This document shows positions 6,495 through 12,006 of a stretch of DNA of 12,006 nucleotides, piece by piece (positions within the stretch are counted from its first letter, which is position 1; each line of letters opens with the position of its first letter). The notes below the pieces were generated by a model, which did no database searches, had not been told where the DNA came from, and saw only the letters and a program-made list of their open reading frames with translations. The position numbers and the translations under genes were made by a program. This DNA comes from Casp-actino8 sp044355095 (GTDB taxonomy: Bacteria; Actinomycetota; Acidimicrobiia; Acidimicrobiales; Ilumatobacteraceae): contig JBIKYT010000055.1 of NCBI GenBank assembly GCA_044355095.1, positions 1 through 12,006 on the forward strand, in the 5' to 3' direction.

Positions 6495-7415
6495 GTGAAT
6501 CTCATGCGTCGATCTTTTGCACTCGGTGTCGTTCTTGCCCTATCGGGGCTCGTTGGTTGCTCAAGCAGCGAAGACTCAACGAATGTTTCTGAACCCTCGG
6601 TTGTTGAGACGGAAGCACCGGTTACTAATGCTCCGGTGACTAATGCTCCGGTGACTGGGGCACCGGTGACTGAGGCGCCGACGACGACCGCTGCGCCTGA
6701 ACCGTTACAAATTTTGGTGACGAATGATGACGGCATTGGTGCCGACGGTATTGATGTGATCGTGCAGGCATTGCTGCAACTCGACAATGTCGAAGTGACC
6801 GTTGTTGCTCCACTCGAAAATCAAAGTGGTAGTGGTGGCAAAACGAGCACGGGAGCGTTAACAGTTACCGATGCGACTACCAAGAGTGGCTACGCAGCAA
6901 AGGCGGTCGCGGGTTTCCCGGCCGACAGCATTGTGTGGGCCCTTGAACAAGGCGGTATTGACTTTGTACCCGATCTAGTGGTCTCAGGAATCAACAATGG
7001 CCAGAACTATTCGCTGGAAATCGTCTCGTTGTCGGGCACAGTTGGCGCGGCGCGTGCTGCAGCTCAACGAAATATCCCATCAATTGCAGTGAGTCAGGGA
7101 TTAGCTGATTCTCCGGATTATCCAACGGCGGCCGATGCCGCCGTGAAATGGATTGAGGACCATCGTGATGAACTGATCGCTCGTGCTGATGGCACCCCAG
7201 TGACCGAGTTCGCCAGTATCAATGCTCCGACCTGTGCTGAGGGTCTGAAAATTCGAGGAGTGATCGAAGTGCCGATTGAATCAATGGGTACTTCGGATTA
7301 CAACGCAAATGATTGTGCATCAACCGTTGAGCCCACCGGAGACGTCAGCGGATTCCAAAATGGTTACGTCACGATTACCAAACTGCCCATCACCGGCGGA
7401 CCATTCGCGGACTGA
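6495..7415 (+). CDS. SurE-like 5'/3'-nucleotidase domain lipoprotein
   Basis: Predicted exported lipoprotein carrying a SurE-type survival-protein domain, a metal-dependent nucleotidase/phosphatase fold. The N-terminus has RR, a hydrophobic stretch and a lipobox ending in C22 (LVGC). Four APVT-type pentapeptides (about 41-60) and a TTTAAP stretch follow as an extended linker. The catalytic domain begins at about 71: NDDG at 77-80 holds the metal-binding aspartates, S111/G112 match the SurE SG loop, SGINNG is at 164-169 and SGTVGAA at 180-186. About 100 C-terminal residues carry cysteines C247 and C273 in a non-core region. Standard SurE is cytoplasmic, so the lipid-anchored form suggests phosphate or nucleotide scavenging at the cell surface (inferred). 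It is divergent from the TSUP permease and lacks the regulon operator. GTG 6495 was chosen from the AGGAAG site. Confidence 0.88.
   Translation: MNLMRRSFALGVVLALSGLVGCSSSEDSTNVSEPSVVETEAPVTNAPVTNAPVTGAPVTEAPTTTAAPEPLQILVTNDDGIGADGIDVIVQALLQLDNVEVTVVAPLENQSGSGGKTSTGALTVTDATTKSGYAAKAVAGFPADSIVWALEQGGIDFVPDLVVSGINNGQNYSLEIVSLSGTVGAARAAAQRNIPSIAVSQGLADSPDYPTAADAAVKWIEDHRDELIARADGTPVTEFASINAPTCAEGLKIRGVIEVPIESMGTSDYNANDCASTVEPTGDVSGFQNGYVTITKLPITGGPFAD
6615..6674 (+). repeat. Four 15-base tandem repeats encoding the APVT linker
   Basis: Four consecutive 15-base units (6615-6629, 6630-6644, 6645-6659, 6660-6674) vary on GCTCCGGTGACTAAT and encode APVTN, APVTN, APVTG and APVTE. They form the surface linker between the lipidated cysteine and the SurE domain. 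Near-identical units could expand or contract by slippage. Confidence 0.85.
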
Positions 7416-7429
7416 GATAACTGCCTGAA

Positions 7430-8392
7430 CTATTTGCTGAGTACTGAAGCGCCAACGCGACGGCGATGGAATGTCGCATCGCCATAAGCACGCATGAGCG
7501 CCCACGACTTCTTCATCCACAGTTGAAGATCGGCTTCCCAGGTGTAACCAATGCCGCCATGCACCTGCATGGTTGAACGACTGGCGCGGTAAGCGGCTTC
7601 ACTGGCGAGAGCCTTGGCCATGCTGATGTCACGAACTGCCGTCGCAGCACCAGTACTTGCGCTCCATGCGGCTCGGTAGGTGGGCGCTTTGGCGAATTCA
7701 ACTTTGAGTAACGCATCAGACATGAGGTGTTTGACGGCCTGGAACGAACCGATGGGCTTGCCGAATTGTTCACGTTGACGCGCGTATTCGGCAGCGACTT
7801 CAATCATGCGCTCTGAAGCACCGATTAAGTATGCGGCACTTGCGAGTGCCATGACATCTGCTGCGGGTATTCCGAAAACTTCAGCAGACGCACTTGTTTC
7901 AGTTCCGCCAGAAATGGTGAACAGTTGACGTCCGCCATCAATGCCATGAGCATCGCTGGTCGAAAAGTCAGTAATGACTGCTTCGTTGCGTAAAACAAGA
8001 TTGGCAACTTGGGCGTGAGCAACATATGGACTGTTGTCAACCCAAAGTGTTGCAATCTGCGAACCGTCAACTAATGAGGGTCCCCACGAAGTATTCGCAA
8101 GTGCAGGTGCTGCCACAGCCATGTGTTCGAGCACCGGTCCGGGGACGCCTGCTCGACCTAATTCTTGGAACAACAAAATTGCATCAATCAACGTGCCACC
8201 CATTCCGCCGGCCGATTCGGGAACAAGCATCGAGAGCACGCCCATCTCCGATAGGCGTGCCCACAATTGTGGAATGTGTCCGGTGTGATTTTCCCAAGCC
8301 TCACGCACATGAGCGGGAGTGCACTCGTTCGCCAATAAATCGCGAAGACCCTCGGCGAAGAGGCGTTGATCATCGGTAAATGAAAACTTCAT
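7430..8392 (-). CDS. Acyl-CoA dehydrogenase, small FadE-type subunit lacking the catalytic glutamate
   Basis: Predicted partner subunit of a heteromeric acyl-CoA dehydrogenase. The 320 residues form a shortened acyl-CoA dehydrogenase fold: N-terminal helical part (1-95), reduced beta domain (100-170) and C-terminal helices. REQFGKPIGSFQAVKH (207-221) is the conserved FAD-contacting segment, and QVHGGIGYTWEADLQL (276-291) is the usual late motif. The catalytic base is not evident: the helix that would carry it reads LIGASERM (189-196), and the late site has no Y-E-G-T. Such subunits pair with a catalytic partner in the steroid alpha2-beta2 enzymes (FadE26/27 and FadE28/29 types). The start ATG 8392 (MKFSFTDDQ) is the family-typical one, 4 bases after the upstream gene's stop; the longer reading from 8479 only translates the upstream gene's tail. 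The mature enzyme most likely forms with the 8397-9545 product. Confidence 0.92.
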   Translation of the reverse strand: MKFSFTDDQRLFAEGLRDLLANECTPAHVREAWENHTGHIPQLWARLSEMGVLSMLVPESAGGMGGTLIDAILLFQELGRAGVPGPVLEHMAVAAPALANTSWGPSLVDGSQIATLWVDNSPYVAHAQVANLVLRNEAVITDFSTSDAHGIDGGRQLFTISGGTETSASAEVFGIPAADVMALASAAYLIGASERMIEVAAEYARQREQFGKPIGSFQAVKHLMSDALLKVEFAKAPTYRAAWSASTGAATAVRDISMAKALASEAAYRASRSTMQVHGGIGYTWEADLQLWMKKSWALMRAYGDATFHRRRVGASVLSK

Positions 8393-8396
8393 GACG

Positions 8397-9545
8397 TCAC
8401 ATTCCCTTCGGCAACTGCAGCACGCGGTCAGCGATGATGTTGCGTTGAATTTCGTTGGTGCCGGCGTAGATCGGACCACTCAATGAGAACAAGAAACCGT
8501 CGACCCAGCGTTCGAAGGGTCCTTCCATACGTTCGGCTTCGGGTCCAAGAATTTGCAACGCGATTTCATGGATGCGCACATCCATCTCGCTCCAGAAGAT
8601 TTTGTTGAGGCTTGCCTCAGCACCAATTGCCCGACCTTCAAGCATTCCGGTGACGGTTTGATACGTATGCAATCGGTAACCCTCGGCTTGCATCCAGACA
8701 TCAGTGACGGCATCTGAAAGTGCAGTGTCTGTTGGATCGGCGTAAGTGCGCCACAAATGAATTAAGCGGTTGACAGCCTCAGAGAATCGTGCTGGACTAC
8801 GCAAACTTACGCCACGTTCAAAGCCAGCAGTCGCCATGGCGACACCCCAACCTTTGTTTTCTTCGCCCAAAGTGTTCGCTAACGGAACGCGTACATCGTC
8901 AAAAAAGATTTCGGCAAATCCGGTATCGCCATCAAGTTGTGCGATGGGTCGAACAGTGATGCCAGGTAGATCAAGGGGACACAGAATAAATGTCAAACCC
9001 CGATGGCGATCGGCAGTCGGGTCAGTGCGGAAGATTCCGAAACACCAGTCCGCCCATACGGCACGGCTCGCCCAAATTTTCTGGCCGTTTAAAACCCATT
9101 CATCACCATCGCGAGTTGCTTTACTACGAATACCCGCCAAGTCACTTCCGGCATTGGGTTCGCTCCAGGCTTGACCCCACACAATTTCTGATGAGGCCAT
9201 TGACGGCAAGAACTTGGCTTTTTGTTCTTCGGTGCCGACTTCCATAATGGTGGGGCCGAGTAGGAAGATGCCGTTTTGATTTACTCGACCAGGCGCTCCC
9301 GCTCGGTAATACTCTTCTTCAAAAATCAACCACTTGATGTAGTCGGCGTTGCGGCCGCCGTACTCAACAGGCCACGACACGGCCGACCAGCGACCCTCAT
9401 ACAACTTCTTTTCCCACACACGATGGAGGGCGAAGCCTTCTTCGGTGTCGAAGCTAGGAAGTGGAGAAGTGGGCACGTTGGCCTCAAGCCAGGCCCGTGC
9501 TTCGGCGCGGAATGCTGACTCATCACTGGTTTCGTTGAGATCCAT
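8397..9545 (-). CDS. Acyl-CoA dehydrogenase, large FadE-type subunit with catalytic Glu243
   Basis: Predicted FAD-dependent dehydrogenase that introduces a C2-C3 double bond into an acyl-CoA. The 382 residues cover the full fold. WGQAWSEPNAGSDLAGI (123-139) and IWASRAVWADW (157-167) are the flavin/substrate-binding stretches. The C-terminal IYAGTNEIQRNIIADRVL (359-375) has alanine where medium-chain enzymes carry the catalytic glutamate (YEGT). Instead GFERG (241-245) provides E243 in the position used by isovaleryl- and long-chain enzymes and by the catalytic subunits of steroid side-chain FadE complexes. It is first in a two-gene operon with the smaller subunit 4 bases downstream. It is probably controlled by the operator at 9580-9596, whose left arm lies 18 bases from a TAAGGT -10 box. 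A bulky or branched CoA substrate is inferred from the subunit pairing, not shown. Confidence 0.94.
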   Translation of the reverse strand: MDLNETSDESAFRAEARAWLEANVPTSPLPSFDTEEGFALHRVWEKKLYEGRWSAVSWPVEYGGRNADYIKWLIFEEEYYRAGAPGRVNQNGIFLLGPTIMEVGTEEQKAKFLPSMASSEIVWGQAWSEPNAGSDLAGIRSKATRDGDEWVLNGQKIWASRAVWADWCFGIFRTDPTADRHRGLTFILCPLDLPGITVRPIAQLDGDTGFAEIFFDDVRVPLANTLGEENKGWGVAMATAGFERGVSLRSPARFSEAVNRLIHLWRTYADPTDTALSDAVTDVWMQAEGYRLHTYQTVTGMLEGRAIGAEASLNKIFWSEMDVRIHEIALQILGPEAERMEGPFERWVDGFLFSLSGPIYAGTNEIQRNIIADRVLQLPKGM

Positions 9546-9555
9546 ACGGTGACGA

Positions 9556-9585
9556 ACCTTAGTCGCAGTCGATCAAAAATCTGAC
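9556..9585 (-). promoter_or_regulatory. Predicted promoter of the acyl-CoA dehydrogenase operon, -35 inside operator
   Basis: The minus strand has GTCAGA (9585-9580, the operator arm) in the -35 position, an 18-base spacer and TAAGGT (9561-9556), then 10 bases to ATG 9545. Spacing and -35 content are identical to the alcohol dehydrogenase promoter at 928-957. Confidence 0.5.
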
Positions 9586-9596
9586 GCTGTGTCAGA
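9580..9596. promoter_or_regulatory. Operator-like palindrome, copy 3 of 3
   Basis: TCTGACG-CTG-TGTCAGA, with six complementary bases per arm around a 5-base centre. It sits between the acyl-CoA dehydrogenase pair and the divergent acyltransferase. The core and the flanking A-runs match copy 1 at 952-968. In all three copies the invariant TCTGACG arm faces the minus-strand enzyme gene. Confidence 0.82.
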
Positions 9597-9635
9597 AATC
9601 GTTGGCGAGGCATATTCGCTGAACATTCGCCCAAC

Positions 9636-9647
9636 TATCCTGACCCC
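9636..9647 (+). promoter_or_regulatory. Predicted leaderless promoter -10 box of the acyltransferase gene
   Basis: TATCCT at 9636-9641 lies 6 bases before GTG 9648. There is no Shine-Dalgarno site upstream of this GTG, which supports a leaderless start and the choice of start codon. Confidence 0.45.
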
Positions 9648-12006
9648 GTGGGGGATCGCAGTCACGGGGGAATTGAGTATGTCGCTGGGCTAGATGGCCT
9701 TCGCGCACTCGCCGTGATGACGGTGATGGCGTTCCACCTCGGTTGGTCGTTTGTGCCTGGTGGGGCGTTTGGTGTGTCGCTGTTCTTCACGCTTTCCGGG
9801 TACCTGATTACTCAAGTGATGCTGGCCGACCATGATCGCGCTGGAAAGGTTGATCTCAAACGGTTTTGGACACGTCGTTTACGGCGACTTGTGCCAGGTT
9901 CAATCGTTTGTTTAATTGCCGTCACGGTAGTGGCGTTATTTGGACTTTTAGAAGGCGATCGTTTGCGCGGCGACTTGTTTGCGGCACTCGGCTATTCGGC
10001 TAACTGGCGATTCGCAACTGCAGGAACGACCTATGCGCAACTTTTTGAATCAACGCCTTCGCCGGTTTTACATTTTTGGTCTTTGGCAATTGAAGAACAG
10101 TTTTACGTCATCTTTCCGCTGCTGATGGTCGTCTTGTTGCGCTGGCGCAAACTTCTTGTTCCGACATTGGCACTGTTGACGGGAGCAAGTGTTGCGGCGA
10201 TGGTGCTGACAAGTTCACGGAACCTGGCGTACTACGGAACGCATACGCGAGCGGCCGAATTACTGATTGGTGCGTTGCTGGCATTAGTCATTCCAGTGAG
10301 CAAGCAACTGTCAACGGCAGTACAAAAAATTGTGGCGACGTTGGGTGTTGTCGCATTATTTGCTTTTCTATACATCGCCACTAACGCTCACACCAGTGAT
10401 GCTTGGCTGTACCAAGGCGGACTCAGCGGCTTCTCGCTGATTTCTAGTGTGCTGATTATCGCGGTGCTGGTGCCAGGACCGCTTCGCTTGTTGATGTCTT
10501 CGCGGCCGATGGTTGCAATAGGACGAATTACTTATTCGTTGTATCTCTTTCACTGGCCGGTTTTCGTGGTGCTCAACGAAGATCGGATGGGGTTCGACGG
10601 TGTTGCGCTGTCGTTGACTCGAATTGCTGTCACGGTGTTACTGGCGTGCTTGTCGGCGTGGCTGATTGAGAATCCCGTTCGATTCCGCAAAGTATTGCGT
10701 AAGCCAGCATGGGCGGGCGTCGGAATGGTGGCCGCGATGGTGGGCACTTTGGTTGTGATGTCTGCGGTTTCAACAAGTCCACCAACCGCGTTGGCCGGAG
10801 TAAATGCGCCAGATGAGATAGTGCAATTTGTCGCACCTTCGTCAGTTGCACCTTCTGTACCAACTCGGAATCCGCTCAAAGTATTGGTGCTTGGGAGTGA
10901 GTCAATAGTTGCTGATGATGTAAAAAACGCGATCGGAGATTCGATTCCGTTTGTGGTGGTGAACGGAATTCAGCCTGGTTGCGCTATTCGGCTGAGCGCG
11001 GAAAAGATTGAGGGATGTGAATCTTTTTCATCTGTAGCCCAGCGACTTGTTTTGCAGTCAAAGCCAGATGTTGCAGTTTTGTCAGTCGGTACAGCCGAGC
11101 GGCAGTTGCTTACAGAATTGGAAGAGAGTGTTCGAGTCTCAACGGGAACGAGTACCGAACAAGACGCAGCTTTGCAGTTTCGCTTGAGCGTTGAGATTGT
11201 GAATGATATCTTGCAACCATTGGTAACGATCCCAGTTATTGTGGTTGATTACGGCGACAAGGATGTCCTGAGCAACGACCTTGATGATGCCGACTTACGT
11301 CTTGATAACGCGGTCACACTTCATCGTCCAACGCCCGAAGTATTGGCACATGAATTGATTTTGGTTGATGAAAAACTCCAAGGTGCAGATAATCGATCCC
11401 GTGTGATGGTGATCGGAGACTCAACTTCGTTTGGTATTTCTGCGGCAATCAATGAAGTTGCCGGTGATCGATACAGCGTGCTTTGGGCAGGTGGTCGAAA
11501 TTGTCCTTTCGTGGAAGCCGAGAAAGTTCGCTGGTGGGATGGCGCAGAATTTGATATGACGAATTGCCCCACTTTGCACCCAGAGTGGGATGATGCATTT
11601 AAATCATTTGCGCCGTCAGTTGTGGTGATGGTCTATTCGGTTCCAGAGCAAGCCGAACAAAAGTATGTCAACGATGAGAATTGGTACACGATCGAAGATC
11701 CACTCTTTGTTGAGAAGCACGATGCGGCGATGGAAGAATTGGTCGCTGCGTGTGATGAACGAGGTATTGAACTGCTCCTATTGAATAGCCCCGAGATTCA
11801 CGGTGGCGCATTAGGTGGTGCGCAATTCGCCCAACTCGAACGAGTTTCGGCTTGGAATGCCCTGATGCAAACTTGGCTAACCCGATGGCCGCAGATTCGT
11901 TCGGTCGACTGGGCGAGCATGGTCGTGGCTGCTGAATCAACTCCGGGTTCGTTGCGCGGTGACGGAGTCCACATGTTGCAAAGTGACCTTGACGCCGTCG
12001 TCAAGG
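9648..12006 (+). CDS. OafA-type membrane acyltransferase with C-terminal SGNH region (3' end outside window)
   Basis: Predicted integral-membrane acyltransferase (acyltransferase-3 family) that transfers acetyl or other acyl groups to envelope glycans or lipids, fused to an extracytoplasmic SGNH domain. 786 codons are open to the right edge. The membrane domain (about 10-375) has GLDGLRALAV, catalytic-type H30, FFTLSGYLIT (46-55), RFWTRRLRRLVP (72-83), FWSLAIEEQFYVIFPL (143-158), SYSLYLFHWP-like (295-304) and about ten hydrophobic segments. After a proline/serine linker come two SGNH-like units. The first (about 411-575) has GSES at 416-419 and lacks the nucleophile. The second (about 586-786) has GDS with S592 and DGVH (D772, H775), so the catalytic triad looks complete. 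Only a short C-terminus seems missing. GTG 9648 is chosen from the conserved N-terminus and the -10 box. It shares the operator region with the acyl-CoA dehydrogenases. The acceptor is unknown. Confidence 0.9.
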   Translation, partial: MGDRSHGGIEYVAGLDGLRALAVMTVMAFHLGWSFVPGGAFGVSLFFTLSGYLITQVMLADHDRAGKVDLKRFWTRRLRRLVPGSIVCLIAVTVVALFGLLEGDRLRGDLFAALGYSANWRFATAGTTYAQLFESTPSPVLHFWSLAIEEQFYVIFPLLMVVLLRWRKLLVPTLALLTGASVAAMVLTSSRNLAYYGTHTRAAELLIGALLALVIPVSKQLSTAVQKIVATLGVVALFAFLYIATNAHTSDAWLYQGGLSGFSLISSVLIIAVLVPGPLRLLMSSRPMVAIGRITYSLYLFHWPVFVVLNEDRMGFDGVALSLTRIAVTVLLACLSAWLIENPVRFRKVLRKPAWAGVGMVAAMVGTLVVMSAVSTSPPTALAGVNAPDEIVQFVAPSSVAPSVPTRNPLKVLVLGSESIVADDVKNAIGDSIPFVVVNGIQPGCAIRLSAEKIEGCESFSSVAQRLVLQSKPDVAVLSVGTAERQLLTELEESVRVSTGTSTEQDAALQFRLSVEIVNDILQPLVTIPVIVVDYGDKDVLSNDLDDADLRLDNAVTLHRPTPEVLAHELILVDEKLQGADNRSRVMVIGDSTSFGISAAINEVAGDRYSVLWAGGRNCPFVEAEKVRWWDGAEFDMTNCPTLHPEWDDAFKSFAPSVVVMVYSVPEQAEQKYVNDENWYTIEDPLFVEKHDAAMEELVAACDERGIELLLLNSPEIHGGALGGAQFAQLERVSAWNALMQTWLTRWPQIRSVDWASMVVAAESTPGSLRGDGVHMLQSDLDAVVK

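Noticed and set aside
6615..6674. Short regular repeats considered as a CRISPR-like array
   Set aside because: The units are contiguous 15-base in-frame coding repeats with no spacers, and they encode a lipoprotein linker.
8393..8479. 29-residue extension of the small acyl-CoA dehydrogenase subunit
   Set aside because: It lies within the 3' end of the upstream gene, read in another frame. The family-typical MKFSFTDDQ start follows 4 bases after that gene's stop.
10550..10879. 109-codon minus-strand open frame inside the acyltransferase
   Set aside because: Low-complexity threonine/alanine-rich antisense reading of a well-supported plus-strand gene.

Overview
The window reads as a gene-dense chromosomal segment from an actinobacterium of moderate GC content. 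A FadD3-like acyl-CoA synthetase, a FadE-type acyl-CoA dehydrogenase pair, a predicted F420-dependent LLM-class oxidoreductase, a class III-like zinc alcohol dehydrogenase and leaderless-looking starts all fit that group. An Acidimicrobiia-like (Ilumatobacter-type freshwater or marine) origin is my best guess, but it is inference only. There are ten protein genes, two of them cut by the window edges. I see no RNA genes, insertion sequences, CRISPR arrays or any gap over about 100 bases without a gene.

Layout. At 1-901 (minus) is the N-terminal 300 residues of a zinc alcohol dehydrogenase. Facing away from it at 1010-1831 (plus) is a TauD/TfdA-type Fe(II)/2-oxoglutarate dioxygenase. A minus-strand pair at 1832-4599 encodes a metal-dependent amidohydrolase followed, 2 bases later, by a FadD3-like acyl-CoA synthetase. 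Divergent from it at 4688-5605 (plus) is an F420-type flavin/deazaflavin oxidoreductase. At 5599-6396 (minus) is a TauE/SafE (TSUP) membrane permease, divergent from a SurE-like lipoprotein at 6495-7415 (plus). A minus-strand pair at 7430-9545 encodes two acyl-CoA dehydrogenase subunits 4 bases apart. From 9648 to the right edge (plus) runs a large OafA-type acyltransferase with a C-terminal SGNH region.

The main discovery is a 17-base inverted repeat with core TCTGACG-N3-NGTCAGA. It occurs in three places, and these are exactly the three divergent promoter regions of the oxidative genes: 952-968 (alcohol dehydrogenase/dioxygenase), 4619-4641 (amidohydrolase-fadD/oxidoreductase; here a perfect 10-3-10 palindrome) and 9580-9596 (acyl-CoA dehydrogenases/acyltransferase). 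It is absent from the TauE/SurE intergenic region. For two minus-strand units one arm of the palindrome sits where the -35 box should be, 18 bases from a TANNNT -10 box. In the third, the palindrome lies between the -10 and -35 positions. This is the layout expected for a TetR-type repressor. The three plus-strand genes each have TANNNT exactly 6 bases before the start codon, which suggests leaderless mRNAs.

Taken together, the genes look like one co-regulated catabolic regulon that activates a carboxylic acid to its CoA thioester, dehydrogenates it with a heteromeric FadE pair, and carries out hydroxylation, alcohol oxidation, F420-linked redox and C-C or ring hydrolysis on the carbon skeleton. 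The enzyme set resembles actinobacterial steroid or cyclic terpenoid degradation. The operator differs from the KstR and KstR2 motifs I know, the substrate cannot be read from sequence, and no regulator, hydratase or thiolase gene lies in this window.
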